Both the position numbers and the translations under genes were made by a program. A stretch of 51,859 nt of DNA, taken from Thermoleophilaceae bacterium (GTDB taxonomy: Bacteria > Actinomycetota > Thermoleophilia > Solirubrobacterales > Thermoleophilaceae). This document shows, in pieces, positions 39,956-49,198 of this stretch. Under the pieces are notes generated by a model, which saw only the letters and a program-made list of their open reading frames with translations, ran no database searches and was not told where the DNA came from. The stretch is taken from positions 1 to 51,859 of the forward strand of contig DASUWY010000053.1 in NCBI GenBank assembly GCA_036378175.1. The letters are read 5' to 3'. Each line of letters opens with the position of its first letter. The first letter of the stretch is position 1.

Positions 39956-40978
39956 ATGGCGCAGCTTGGGATGGTCGGCCTCGGGCGAATGGGCAACGGG
40001 ATCGTCCGGCGCCTGATGCGCGACGGGCACGACTGTGTGGTGTACGACGTCAACCCGGACGCTGTGGCGGCACTCGAGCGCGAGGGCGCCACGGGCACGA
40101 CGGCGCTCGAGGATTTCGTGCGGGCGCTGGACAAGCCGCGCGCCGCCTGGGTGATGATCCCCGCCGCGATCACCGGAAAGGTCGTCGACCAGCTCGCGGA
40201 GCTGATGGAGCCAGGCGACGTGATCATCGACGGCGGCAACAGCTACTACCGCGACGACATCGCGCGCGCGAGCAAGCTGCGGCCGACCGGGATCCACTAC
40301 ATCGACTGCGGCACGAGCGGCGGCGTGTTCGGTCTCGAGCGCGGCTTCTGCCTGATGATCGGCGGCGACGTGGAGCCCGTCCGGCGCCTCGATCCGATCT
40401 TCCGCTCGATCGCGCCCGGTGAGACAGCCGCACCGCCCACTCCGGGACGCCCGGGTGGTGGCACCGCGCAGGACGGCTACCTGCACTGCGGTCCCGCCGG
40501 CGCCGGTCACTTCGTGAAGATGGTCCACAACGGCATCGAGTACGGCGTGATGGCCGCCTACGCCGAGGGCCTGAACGTCCTGCACCGGGCAGGCGTCGGC
40601 AAGGAGCAGGCGCAGACGAGCGCCGAGATTGCGCCCCTGACCAACCCGGAGTACTACCAGTACGACTTCGACGTGCCCGAGGTGGCCGAGCTGTGGCGGC
40701 GCGGCAGCGTGATCGCCTCCTGGCTTCTCGACCTCACGGCGGCGGCCCTGGCGAGCGACCCGGGCCTCGAGGGGCTCGCGGGCCGGGTCTCGGACTCCGG
40801 CGAGGGCCGCTGGACGATTCACGCCGCGATCGACGAGGGTGTGCCGGCGCCGGTACTGTCCGCGGCGCTCTTCGAACGGTTCAGCTCTCGCAATCTCGAC
40901 GATTTCGGCAACAGAGTGCTGTCGGCGATGCGCAAGCAGTTCGGCGGCCATGTCGAGTCCCCCGGAATCAGCCACTAA
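39956..40978 (+). CDS. gnd: 6-phosphogluconate dehydrogenase, short form
   Basis: 340 aa from the ATG at 39956, 2 bases after pgi. N-terminal Rossmann site G-L-G-R-M-G; strand 2 ends in V-V-Y-D-V-N, and an acidic residue at that point favours NAD+ over NADP+. Substrate motif I-I-D-G-G-N-S-Y-Y-R-D-D near residue 92 and K-M-V-H-N-G-I-E-Y near 183 with the catalytic lysine. The length (340 rather than 470) is that of the short NAD-linked GndA/YqeC group. Cofactor use is inferred from the residue, not measured. Confidence 0.93.
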   Translation: MAQLGMVGLGRMGNGIVRRLMRDGHDCVVYDVNPDAVAALEREGATGTTALEDFVRALDKPRAAWVMIPAAITGKVVDQLAELMEPGDVIIDGGNSYYRDDIARASKLRPTGIHYIDCGTSGGVFGLERGFCLMIGGDVEPVRRLDPIFRSIAPGETAAPPTPGRPGGGTAQDGYLHCGPAGAGHFVKMVHNGIEYGVMAAYAEGLNVLHRAGVGKEQAQTSAEIAPLTNPEYYQYDFDVPEVAELWRRGSVIASWLLDLTAAALASDPGLEGLAGRVSDSGEGRWTIHAAIDEGVPAPVLSAALFERFSSRNLDDFGNRVLSAMRKQFGGHVESPGISH

Positions 40979-41038
40979 CGGGGTATCACCACGGAGGCGA
41001 CGCCGGACGCGAGCAGCCACGGCGGTGGAGGGCACCGC

Positions 41039-42169
41039 TCATCCGCCACCGGCTCTCAGGTGTGCCAGCCGCCCCAGCACGGCCTGGAGCGCCGGGGCGT
41101 AGGACCGGTCGCGCAGTTGTGCTTGCCTGACTCCTTCGCCGAGGATTCCGTACTCGCCTCGGGATGCCCCCAGCACCTGCCAGACCCGCGGCTGTCCTTG
41201 GGGTGAGCGCTCTCGCGCGCATAGCCCGCCGGGCGCGCGGTCCAGTGACAGCGAGAAACCGTCCCGGGAGGCGACTGTGATGCCGGCGAGTCCAGGCGCC
41301 TCCTGGTCGACCGCCTCGAGGACGATCTCGACCTCGGAGCTCGGGAGCGCCCCAGCGGCGGTGTGGCGGAATGCCACCCCGCCATTCGACCTGACCGGCC
41401 CCCGCTCCAACCGCAGGCGTGAGGCGAGCCAGCCAGCGAGCAGGAGGCCGCTCGCGCCGCTGCCCGGCCGATGACGGATAGAGACCGAATTCAGTTCTGG
41501 CAGCCTGCTCAGACGGTCGGGCGGGTCAAAGCTTGCGGCGAGGCGCTCGCGCCAGGGCGTCGTGCGAAGCCACGCCAGGTCGACGACATACGCGGAGCGC
41601 ACCAGCTCTGCGGCGCGCATCAAGCCAGCGCGCGGGTCAGTCGGCTCGTCGGAATCCAGCAAGATCGCATCGACCTTCCCGAGCAGCGGCTGGACTCCCC
41701 CCTCATACCCGCGAGCGCACCAGAGCGCGGTCGGGAGCTCGGAGGCGAGCACAGGGTCGACGATCGTGTCCAGGTGGCTGAGGTGCTCGCCGCCCATCTC
41801 GATCTCGACCTTCTCGTGAACCAAACCCAGCTTCCCGTCGCTCGGCTCCGTGTAGCTCATGACCACCGTCGCGTCGAGGGTGCGGCGCCCGTCCTCAACC
41901 GTGCAGAGGATCGTGCGCGAGGCTTCATAGCGCCCGACGTGTTCGAGTCGTGCCGCGATCGCGTCCTTGGACGCGCGGTCAACGACGACGATCAGGTTGA
42001 GGACCCGTGCCGGCGCGAGCGCGCGGTTTGCGGCGTGGCGCTCACGCAGCAGCCGGCGCAGCGCGCTGTCGATCGCGTCCGGGTTGGTGTCGCGGGCCGA
42101 CCACGAATCCTCGCTCACGCGCGGCGCCACGTTGCCGGCCGTTCGCGGCTCGCTCACAGCCGCCGCCAT
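41039..42169 (-). CDS. opcA: OpcA-type glucose-6-phosphate dehydrogenase assembly protein
   Basis: 376 aa; start overlaps the zwf end by 16 bases. OpcA family: R-V-L-N-L-I-V-V-V-D near residue 55, S-R-T-I-L-C-T-V near 84, L-P-T-A-L-W-C-A-R-G near 145 and A-G-W-L-A-S-R-L near 247. In cyanobacteria and actinobacteria OpcA binds Zwf and activates it. Cotranscribed with zwf on the minus strand, converging with gnd. Confidence 0.93.
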   Translation of the reverse strand: MAAAVSEPRTAGNVAPRVSEDSWSARDTNPDAIDSALRRLLRERHAANRALAPARVLNLIVVVDRASKDAIAARLEHVGRYEASRTILCTVEDGRRTLDATVVMSYTEPSDGKLGLVHEKVEIEMGGEHLSHLDTIVDPVLASELPTALWCARGYEGGVQPLLGKVDAILLDSDEPTDPRAGLMRAAELVRSAYVVDLAWLRTTPWRERLAASFDPPDRLSRLPELNSVSIRHRPGSGASGLLLAGWLASRLRLERGPVRSNGGVAFRHTAAGALPSSEVEIVLEAVDQEAPGLAGITVASRDGFSLSLDRAPGGLCARERSPQGQPRVWQVLGASRGEYGILGEGVRQAQLRDRSYAPALQAVLGRLAHLRAGGG

Positions 42170-43686
42170 CGCCGCCCGTTGTCGAGCAGTGCGGCAGCCT
42201 CCGCTGGCCCGTCCGAGCCCGACGTGTATTGCGGGATCGCCGAGGTGGTGTCCTCATGCCAGGCGGTGAGAATCGGGTCGATGATCCCCCACAGCGCCTC
42301 GATCTCGTCGTCGCGCGTGAACAGGGTCGCGTCGCCCCGCATCGCATCGAGGATCAGCCGCTCATATGCCTCAGGGGATTCTGAGAGGAATGCCGTGCCG
42401 TAGCGAAAATCCATGTTCACCGGACGGATCCGCATGCGAGGGCCGGGGATCTTCGCCCCGAGGGAGACCGACAGCCCCTCGTCGGGCTGCACCGTCAGGA
42501 TGATCTGGTTCTGCTGCGCGCCGACCGAGCCTGTGTTCCGGAACGCCAGGTGCGGCACCGGCTTGAGCGTTACGGCGATCTCCGTCAGCTTGCGCGACAG
42601 GTTCTTTCCGGTCCGCAAGTAGAACGGGACGCCGGACCAGCGCCAGTTGGAGATGTTCAGCCGCAGCGCGGCGTAGGTCTCGGTGCGCGAGTCCGGCGCG
42701 ACTCCCTCCTCCTCCACGTAGCTTGGGACCGCGGCCCCGCCGACGACACCCGCACGGTACTGAGCCCGAAGCGCCATCTCGTGCACCTCGTCGACGGTCG
42801 GCGGGGCGATCGCCTCGAGCACCTTCAACTTCTCGTCGCGAAGCCGGTTGGCGTCAAACGAGGTCGGCGGTTCCATCGTCAACAGCGCCAACAGCTCCAG
42901 CATGTGATTCTGAACCAGATCGCGCAGCGCACCGGCTCCCTCGTAGTAGCCGGCGCGGGCCCCGATCCCGATGTCCTCGGCAACCGTGATCTGCACGTGG
43001 TCGATGAAGTTGCGATTCCAGACGGGCTCGAACAGCGCATTCGCGAAGCGCAGGGCCATCAGGTTCTGGACCGTCTCCTTGCCCAGGTAGTGATCAATCC
43101 GGAACACCTGCGACTCGTCGAACACCCCGAGCACCTGCGCGTTCAGGTTTCGTGCCGAAGCCAGGTCGTAGCCGAAGGGCTTCTCGATCACGATCCGGGT
43201 CTGCGCCCGCTCGCCGCGCTCAAGCCCTGCAGCGCCGAGCTTGCCCGAGATCAAGGGGAAGAACTGCGGTGCTGTCGACAGGTAGAAGACCCGGGTGAGC
43301 TCGCGCCCGGCCCGCTCGTCGAATTCGGCCAGCGTGCGCGCGAGGCTGCTGTACACCCCGTCGTCGTCGAACGCGCCCGGGACGTAACGCACATCCGCGA
43401 GCAGCGAATCGAGCACATCCGGAACCGGCGGACGGCGTGAGAACCGCTGGATTGACTCGCGCGCAATGCGTCGGAAATCCTCGTGCGGGTGATCCGGCCG
43501 CGCTACCCCGATCAGCTCAAAACGCTCGGGGAGCGCCCCCTCATGAGCGAGGTTGTACAGCGCCGGCAGCAGCTTGCGATGGCCCAGATCTCCCGTCGCG
43601 CCGAAGATCACCAGCACGGTGGGGTGGACGGGCAGACGCTCCAGACCCTCAACCAGAGGGTTCTCGACCCGCGAACTGAGCTCCAT
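42154..43686 (-). CDS. zwf: Glucose-6-phosphate 1-dehydrogenase
   Basis: 510 aa from the ATG at 43686. G-A-T-G-D-L-G-H-R-K nucleotide site near residue 30, catalytic R-I-D-H-Y-L-G-K-E near 196 and E-K-P-F-G near 168. Oxidises glucose-6-phosphate to 6-phosphogluconolactone, giving NADPH. Divergent from the sugar transporter with a palindrome between. No lactonase (pgl) is seen nearby. Confidence 0.97.
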   Translation of the reverse strand: MELSSRVENPLVEGLERLPVHPTVLVIFGATGDLGHRKLLPALYNLAHEGALPERFELIGVARPDHPHEDFRRIARESIQRFSRRPPVPDVLDSLLADVRYVPGAFDDDGVYSSLARTLAEFDERAGRELTRVFYLSTAPQFFPLISGKLGAAGLERGERAQTRIVIEKPFGYDLASARNLNAQVLGVFDESQVFRIDHYLGKETVQNLMALRFANALFEPVWNRNFIDHVQITVAEDIGIGARAGYYEGAGALRDLVQNHMLELLALLTMEPPTSFDANRLRDEKLKVLEAIAPPTVDEVHEMALRAQYRAGVVGGAAVPSYVEEEGVAPDSRTETYAALRLNISNWRWSGVPFYLRTGKNLSRKLTEIAVTLKPVPHLAFRNTGSVGAQQNQIILTVQPDEGLSVSLGAKIPGPRMRIRPVNMDFRYGTAFLSESPEAYERLILDAMRGDATLFTRDDEIEALWGIIDPILTAWHEDTTSAIPQYTSGSDGPAEAAALLDNGRRWRRL

Positions 43687-43739
43687 GGACCGCAGCAAAG
43701 CGCACGGTCGGCGTCGCTCAACCGGTCCTGAAGGTCGAT

Positions 43740-43758
43740 CGATCGGCGGCGCCGATCG
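43740..43758. promoter_or_regulatory. Palindrome between zwf and the sugar transporter gene
   Basis: CGATCGGC (43740-43747) and GCCGATCG (43751-43758) are perfect 8-bp inverted arms around GGC. It lies in the 168-bp divergent region, about 54 bases upstream of zwf and 96 upstream of the MFS gene. Likely an operator for sugar-responsive control of both directions; the regulator is not obvious. Confidence 0.55.
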
Positions 43759-43854
43759 CCGGACCGCGACGCCGCAAGCAACTCATCGCCGATCCGGATC
43801 ACCCGATTTGCGATTGCGGTCGCTGGTGTGGGATCCCAGCGCACACTCCGCTGC

Positions 43855-45330
43855 ATGCCAGCGCTCCGGGACCGGAAAGCACTCGCCACTGTCGCCCGTC
43901 TGGCGTCCAGCGCGGCGCTGGGCGGCTTTCTCTTCGGTTACGACAGCTCGGTGATCAACGGAGCGGTCAGCGCAATCGGCAACCATTACGGCGTCGGCGC
44001 CACCGGCCTCGGGTTTACCGTGTCTTCGGCGCTGCTCGGTGCCGCCGTGGGTGCAATCGTGGCGGGCCGCGTGGCGGATCGCTTCGGTCGGTTGGCCGCG
44101 ATGCGGTTGGCTGCAGCGCTGTTTCTGATCAGCGCGCTGGGGACCGGGCTGGTCGACTCCCTGGCGTGGCTGATCGTGTTTCGCGTAGTTGGCGGGGTCG
44201 GTGTGGGGATGGCGTCGGTCGTCGCACCGGCCTACATCGCGGAGATTGCCCCAGCGCGCGCCCGGGGCCGACTCGGCTCAGTGCAACAGCTGGCGATCGT
44301 GTTGGGGATCTTCGTGGCGCTGCTGGCCGACTATGCGTTTGCGACGGCGGCGGGCGGTTCCGAGAAGCCATTCTGGTTGGGCCTCGCGGCGTGGCGGTGG
44401 ATGTTCTTGGCAATGACCGCACCGGCGCTGATCTACGGTGCGTTGACGCTGACGATCCCCGAGTCGCCGCGCTACCTGGTGTCCCGGGCGCGTCTGCCGG
44501 AAGCGAGGCGGGTGCTCCGCCGCGTGCTGGGCGACGTCGACGTGGATGCAAAGGTGGGTCAGATCCGCGAGACGCTGAACGTCGAACGCCGCCCGCGGCT
44601 GGCCGACGTGCGCGGCCCGGCGCTGGGGCTGTTGCCGATCGTGTGGGTCGGGATCGGCCTCTCGGTCTTCCAGCAGTTCGTTGGGATCAACGTGATCTTC
44701 TACTACTCGAGCGTCTTGTGGCAGGCGGTGGGATTCAGCGAGAGCAACTCGCTGGCCATCACGGTGATCACGAGCGCGGTCAACATCGTGACCACGCTCG
44801 TTGCGATCGCGCTGATCGACAAAGTGGGCCGCAAGCCGCTCCTGCTGGTCGGATCGGCCGGAATGACCATCACGCTCGGCGTGATGGCGGCGATCTTCGG
44901 CACCGCGGCGACGGGCGCCAACGGCCAGCCTGTCCTACACGGCGCCGCGGGACCGGTCGCGCTCGTGGCCGCCAATGCCTTCGTGTTCTTCTTCGGGATG
45001 TCGTGGGGTCCCGTCGTGTGGGTGATGCTCGGCGAGAAGTTCCCCAACCAGATCCGCGCCTCCGCGCTCGCGGTGGCCGCGTCCGCCCAGTGGATCGCCA
45101 ACTGGGCAATCTCGACCAGCTTTCCCTCGCTCAAGGATGCCGGGCTCGGATTGGCCTACGGCATCTACGCCGCTTTCGCGCTGCTGTCTTTTGTCTTCGT
45201 GCGCTGGGCTATCACCGAGACCAAGGGCCACGAACTCGAGGACATGCCCGAGGACGTAAGAGCACGCCTTCCGATGCGGGTGCGGCGCCCTCGGCGAGAG
45301 GTCCTGGCCGAAGAACCAGGCCGACCCTGA
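43855..45330 (+). CDS. Sugar-porter MFS transporter
   Basis: 491 aa from the ATG at 43855. Sugar porter family marks: F-G-Y-D-S-S-V-I-N-G in helix 1, A-D-R-F-G-R in loop 2-3, P-E-S-P-R-Y-L after helix 6, Q-Q-F-V-G-I-N-V in helix 7 and G-R-K-P in loop 8-9. Twelve helices. Probably a proton symporter for glucose or a similar hexose. Context with zwf, a ROK kinase and transketolase supports hexose uptake. Confidence 0.94.
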   Translation: MPALRDRKALATVARLASSAALGGFLFGYDSSVINGAVSAIGNHYGVGATGLGFTVSSALLGAAVGAIVAGRVADRFGRLAAMRLAAALFLISALGTGLVDSLAWLIVFRVVGGVGVGMASVVAPAYIAEIAPARARGRLGSVQQLAIVLGIFVALLADYAFATAAGGSEKPFWLGLAAWRWMFLAMTAPALIYGALTLTIPESPRYLVSRARLPEARRVLRRVLGDVDVDAKVGQIRETLNVERRPRLADVRGPALGLLPIVWVGIGLSVFQQFVGINVIFYYSSVLWQAVGFSESNSLAITVITSAVNIVTTLVAIALIDKVGRKPLLLVGSAGMTITLGVMAAIFGTAATGANGQPVLHGAAGPVALVAANAFVFFFGMSWGPVVWVMLGEKFPNQIRASALAVAASAQWIANWAISTSFPSLKDAGLGLAYGIYAAFALLSFVFVRWAITETKGHELEDMPEDVRARLPMRVRRPRREVLAEEPGRP

Positions 45331-45377
45331 AGTCGCACTGATCAACACCCGTCCATCCCCGTCACAAGGACCAGAAC

Positions 45378-47297
45378 ATGACCGCCGCTCTCACCACTTC
45401 CGATCTCGCAACCCTGGCGCAGCTGGCCCAGCAGTTGCGCGTCGATTCGATCCGGGCGAGCACGAGCGCAGGCTCCGGTCATCCCACCTCGAGCATGTCG
45501 GCAGCCGACGTCCTCGCCGTGCTCGTCGCTCGCCACCTGCGCTACGACTGGGATCGGCCAGACGCCGATGGAAACGACCATCTGATCCTCTCCAAGGGGC
45601 ACGCCTCACCGTTGCTGTACTCCCTCTACAAGGCCGTCGGGGTCGTGTCCGACGAGGAGTTGATGACCCGCTACCGCCGCTTCGGCTCTCGCCTGCAGGG
45701 CCATCCGACTCCCGTGCTGCCCTGGGTCGACGTTGCCACGGGGTCGCTCGGCCAGGGCCTACCCGACGGGGTGGGCATCGCGCTGGCCGGGAAATATCTC
45801 GATCGGGTGCCGTTTCGCGTGTGGGTGCTGTGCGGCGACAGCGAGCTGGCAGAGGGCTCGATCTGGGAGGCGCTGGACAAAGCCGGCCACTACGAGCTGT
45901 CGAATCTCGTCGCAATCGTTGATGTCAACCGGCTCGGGCAGCGCGGGCCGACCGAGCTGGGCTGGGATCTCGATGGCTACGCCCGCCGCGCTGAGGCGTT
46001 CGGGGCGCACGTGCTGGAAGTCGACGGGCACGATTTGAGCGCTGTGGACGATGCCCTGGCGGAGGCGGCTCGCGCGGATGACCGGCCGACGGTGGTTCTC
46101 GCCCGGACGATCAAAGGCCGCGGCTTCTCGGAAGTCGAAGATCACGAGGGCTGGCACGGCAAGCCGTTTCCCGAGGACATGGCGGCGCGAGCAATCGCCG
46201 AGCTGGGCGGGGAGAGCAACCTGCTGATGCGCGGACCTCTGCCCGCTCCCCAGTCGGTGAACGGCACCGCCCCGGTGGCGGAGACGGACCCCGGCGCCTC
46301 GCCGCCGAGCTACAGGCGAGGCGAGAGAGTGGCCACCCGCCAAGCCTACGGCGAAGCCCTGGAGGCGCTCGGCAGTCGCCGTCCGCGGGTGGTCGCGCTG
46401 GATGGCGAGGTGAGCAACTCCACCCGCGCCGACCTGTTCGCGAAGGCTCATCCGGACCGTTACTTCGAGATGTTCATCGCCGAGCAGCAACTCGTGGCGT
46501 CGGCCGTAGGGCTGAGCGTCCGCCGCTACATCGCGTTCGCCTCGACCTTCGCGGCGTTCCTCACGCGCGCGTACGACTTCATCCGCATGGCGTCGGTCTC
46601 CCAGGCGGACGTGCGCCTGGTCGGGTCCCACGCGGGCGTCGAGATCGGCGCCGACGGGCCCTCGCAGATGGCGCTCGAGGACCTGGCAATGATGCGCGCG
46701 GTGCAGGGATCCACGGTCTTCTACCCGAGCGACGCCGTCAGCACCGCCGCCCTGGTGGACGTGATGGCCGACACCGACGGGATCAGCTACCTGCGCACCA
46801 CTCGCGGTGCGTATCCGGTGCTCTACGACGCCGGGGAGTCCTTTCCACCCGGCGGCTCGAAGGTCCTACGGTCTGATCCCTCCGACGCGGTGACGCTGAT
46901 CGGCGCCGGTGTCACCCTGCACGAATGCCTGCTCGCCGCGGATCAACTCGCACTGGATGGCATCCGTGCACGAGTGATCGACCTGTACTCGATCAAGCCC
47001 ATCGACAGCGAGACGCTGATCGCGGCGGCCGACGCCACCGAGGGCCGAATCGTGGTCGCCGAGGACCACCACCCAGAGGGCGGTCTCGGTTCGGCGGTGG
47101 CGTCCGCGCTGCTGGCGGCGGGCGTACAGGGATTGCGCCTGGCACACCTGAGCGTGTCCGAGCTGCCAGGCTCCGGCACGACGGGAGAACTATTGGAGGC
47201 GGCCGGCATCGACGCCGAGCACATCGCCTCGGCGGCCGCTGCGTTGGTCGAAGAGGGCAAGCAGCCCTCGCCCGACGGCGAGTGGATAACCCGGTGA
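45378..47297 (+). CDS. tkt: Transketolase
   Basis: 639 aa from the ATG at 45378. TPP site: G-S-G-H-P-T-S-S near residue 33, G-D-S-E-L-A-E-G-S near 155. C-terminal half with E-V-S-N-S-T-R near 355 and a final domain V-I-D-L-Y-S-I-K-P-I-D. This is the shorter form of about 620-640 aa, as in animals and some bacteria, with a GDS rather than GDG motif. Transfers C2 units in the pentose phosphate pathway. Its stop overlaps the ndh start. Confidence 0.93.
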   Translation: MTAALTTSDLATLAQLAQQLRVDSIRASTSAGSGHPTSSMSAADVLAVLVARHLRYDWDRPDADGNDHLILSKGHASPLLYSLYKAVGVVSDEELMTRYRRFGSRLQGHPTPVLPWVDVATGSLGQGLPDGVGIALAGKYLDRVPFRVWVLCGDSELAEGSIWEALDKAGHYELSNLVAIVDVNRLGQRGPTELGWDLDGYARRAEAFGAHVLEVDGHDLSAVDDALAEAARADDRPTVVLARTIKGRGFSEVEDHEGWHGKPFPEDMAARAIAELGGESNLLMRGPLPAPQSVNGTAPVAETDPGASPPSYRRGERVATRQAYGEALEALGSRRPRVVALDGEVSNSTRADLFAKAHPDRYFEMFIAEQQLVASAVGLSVRRYIAFASTFAAFLTRAYDFIRMASVSQADVRLVGSHAGVEIGADGPSQMALEDLAMMRAVQGSTVFYPSDAVSTAALVDVMADTDGISYLRTTRGAYPVLYDAGESFPPGGSKVLRSDPSDAVTLIGAGVTLHECLLAADQLALDGIRARVIDLYSIKPIDSETLIAAADATEGRIVVAEDHHPEGGLGSAVASALLAAGVQGLRLAHLSVSELPGSGTTGELLEAAGIDAEHIASAAAALVEEGKQPSPDGEWITR

Positions 47298-48619
47298 CCG
47301 ACAGCACCTTGAACCCGGCACGTCCCCACGTCGTAGTGGTGGGCGGCGGCTTCGGCGGCATCGAGGCTGTGAAGCGCCTCGCGCGTGCCCCGGTGGACGT
47401 GACCCTCGTAGACCGCCGCAACTTCCACCTCTTCCAACCGCTCACCTACCAGGTGGCGACGGGCGTGCTGTCGGAAGGCGAGGTCGCCTTCTCGCTACGG
47501 GCGCTGTTTCATCGGGCGAAGAACGTGCGCGTGATGTTGGCCGAGGTGACGGGATTCGACCTGGACGCCCGCCAGGTCACGCTCGATTCCGTTAGCGGAG
47601 GCCACACGCCGGGCACGCTCGGCTACGACTCGCTCATCGTCGCCGGGGGCTCGACCTACTCGTACTTCGGGCATGACGAATGGCGCGGCATCGCCCCGGA
47701 GGTGAAGTCGCTCGAGAGCGCACTCGAAACTCGCTCGCGGCTCCTGACCGCGTTCGAGAAGGCCGAGCTCGAGCCCGACCCCGAGGCGCGACGCGCGCAG
47801 CTGACCTTCGTGGTCGTCGGCGCCGGGCCAACCGGCGTGGAGATGGCGGGGCAGATCGGCGAGTTGGCGCGCGACACACTGCGGCGCAACTTCCGTGCGA
47901 TCGACCCGCAGCAGGCGCGGATCGTGCTCGTGGAGGCGGGCGAGCGGGTGCTGCCAACCTTCCCGCCGTCGCTGTCCGCCAAGGCGGAACGAGCCCTGGC
48001 ACAGCTGGGCGTGACGACGATGCTGCGCAGCATGGTGGTGGGCGTCGATCCGGGCGGCGTCACGCTCCGAAGCGAGGACAACTCCGAGTACCTGCCCGCC
48101 GGCACGATCATCTGGGCTGCCGGCGTGCGCGCCTCGGCGCTCGCGGGAGAACTAGCAAGCGCTGCGGGCACCGAGCCGGACGGCGCGGGCCGCGTGACCG
48201 TGGAGAGCGACCTAACGCTGCAGGGGCATCCCGAGGTGATCGCGCTCGGTGACATGGTGCGCGTGCGCGGCATGGACGGCGAGGTGCAGCAGCTCCCCGG
48301 TGTGGCGCCGGTGGCGATCCAGCAGGGCCGCTACGCAGGACGCCTGATCGCGAACCGGGTCCGCGGCCGCGAGACCCCGCCGTTCCACTACCGCGACAAG
48401 GGCAACCTGGCCACGATCGGCCGCGCCCGCGCCGTGGCGGATCTCCACTTAGTCCGGGTCAACGGTCCGCTCGCGTGGTTGCTCTGGCTGGGGGTGCACA
48501 TCTTCTTCTTGATCGGCTTCCAGAACCGTCTGGTCGTGCTCCTCCGCTGGGCCTTCAGCTTCATTACGCGCGGGCGCGGCGCGCAGCTGATAACGGGTGC
48601 CGAGACACAACGGCACTGA
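47294..48619 (+). CDS. ndh: Type II NADH dehydrogenase (NDH-2)
   Basis: 441 aa from the GTG at 47294, overlapping tkt (GTGA). First Rossmann site V-V-V-G-G-G-F-G-G at residues 13-21 for FAD, second V-V-V-G-A-G-P-T-G near 175 for NADH. C-terminal hydrophobic and amphipathic helices, W-L-L-W-L-G-V-H-I-F-F-L-I-G-F, anchor it to the membrane. Oxidises NADH with quinone without pumping protons. Being in an operon with transketolase suggests it disposes of NADH made by the sugar module. Confidence 0.94.
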   Translation: MTDSTLNPARPHVVVVGGGFGGIEAVKRLARAPVDVTLVDRRNFHLFQPLTYQVATGVLSEGEVAFSLRALFHRAKNVRVMLAEVTGFDLDARQVTLDSVSGGHTPGTLGYDSLIVAGGSTYSYFGHDEWRGIAPEVKSLESALETRSRLLTAFEKAELEPDPEARRAQLTFVVVGAGPTGVEMAGQIGELARDTLRRNFRAIDPQQARIVLVEAGERVLPTFPPSLSAKAERALAQLGVTTMLRSMVVGVDPGGVTLRSEDNSEYLPAGTIIWAAGVRASALAGELASAAGTEPDGAGRVTVESDLTLQGHPEVIALGDMVRVRGMDGEVQQLPGVAPVAIQQGRYAGRLIANRVRGRETPPFHYRDKGNLATIGRARAVADLHLVRVNGPLAWLLWLGVHIFFLIGFQNRLVVLLRWAFSFITRGRGAQLITGAETQRH

Positions 48620-48631
48620 GGGGGCGCCGGC

Positions 48632-49198
48632 CTACGTGTCGCGGACCCAGTTCCAGCGCGCGAGCACTTCGGTCTCGCGCTCATAGCCCAACCACGAGAC
48701 GGCTCCCGGTGCGAATGCGAACCGAGCGCCGGCTGCCGGGTCCATCTGCAACCACCGAGCCGCCAGCACGCGCAGGACGTGTCCATGGGCGAACGCGAGT
48801 GCGTCACCGTCTGCGCTCCGCAGCCGCGCAAGCGCACGATCCGCCCGAGTGCCTATCTGCCGAGGACCTTCGCCTCCCGGAAAGCCATCGCGCCACATGT
48901 TCCAACCAGGGTTGCGCGCTCGGATATCGGGCGTGGTCAAGCCTTCGTAGTCGCCGTAGTCCCACTCGCGCAGGTCATCGCAGAGGACTGCCTGCTCTCC
49001 ATAGCCCGCGAGCCGGCACGTCTCACGCGCCCGCAGCAGCGGACTGCAGAGCACAGGTGAGAAGGTCTGGTCAGCGAGCTCGGCTCGGAGCGCTCGCGCC
49101 CGTCGCCGACCCGCTTCGCTCAGTGGCAGATCGGTGCGACCGGTGTGCCGTCCGGCTTCGCTCCAATCGGTCTGGCCGTGGCGGACGAGGACGATCAT
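48632..49198 (-). CDS. Histidine phosphatase (phosphoglycerate-mutase-like)
   Basis: 188 aa from the ATG at 49198, overlapping the ROK gene stop. Catalytic R-H-G-Q-T-D at residues 6-11, second arginine in P-L-L-R-A-R-E-T near 55, acid D-D-L-R-E-W-D-Y-G near 75 and F-A-H-G-H near 135. Broad phosphatase family; the neighbouring sugar kinase suggests a sugar phosphate as substrate, and it could act on glycolytic intermediates. Convergent with ndh. Confidence 0.93.
   Translation of the reverse strand: MIVLVRHGQTDWSEAGRHTGRTDLPLSEAGRRRARALRAELADQTFSPVLCSPLLRARETCRLAGYGEQAVLCDDLREWDYGDYEGLTTPDIRARNPGWNMWRDGFPGGEGPRQIGTRADRALARLRSADGDALAFAHGHVLRVLAARWLQMDPAAGARFAFAPGAVSWLGYERETEVLARWNWVRDT

Noticed and set aside
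40979-41038. CGGTGG/CCACCG hairpin between gnd and opcA as a terminator
   Set aside because: Only six pairs, overlaps the end of opcA and has no T-run; not strong enough to list.
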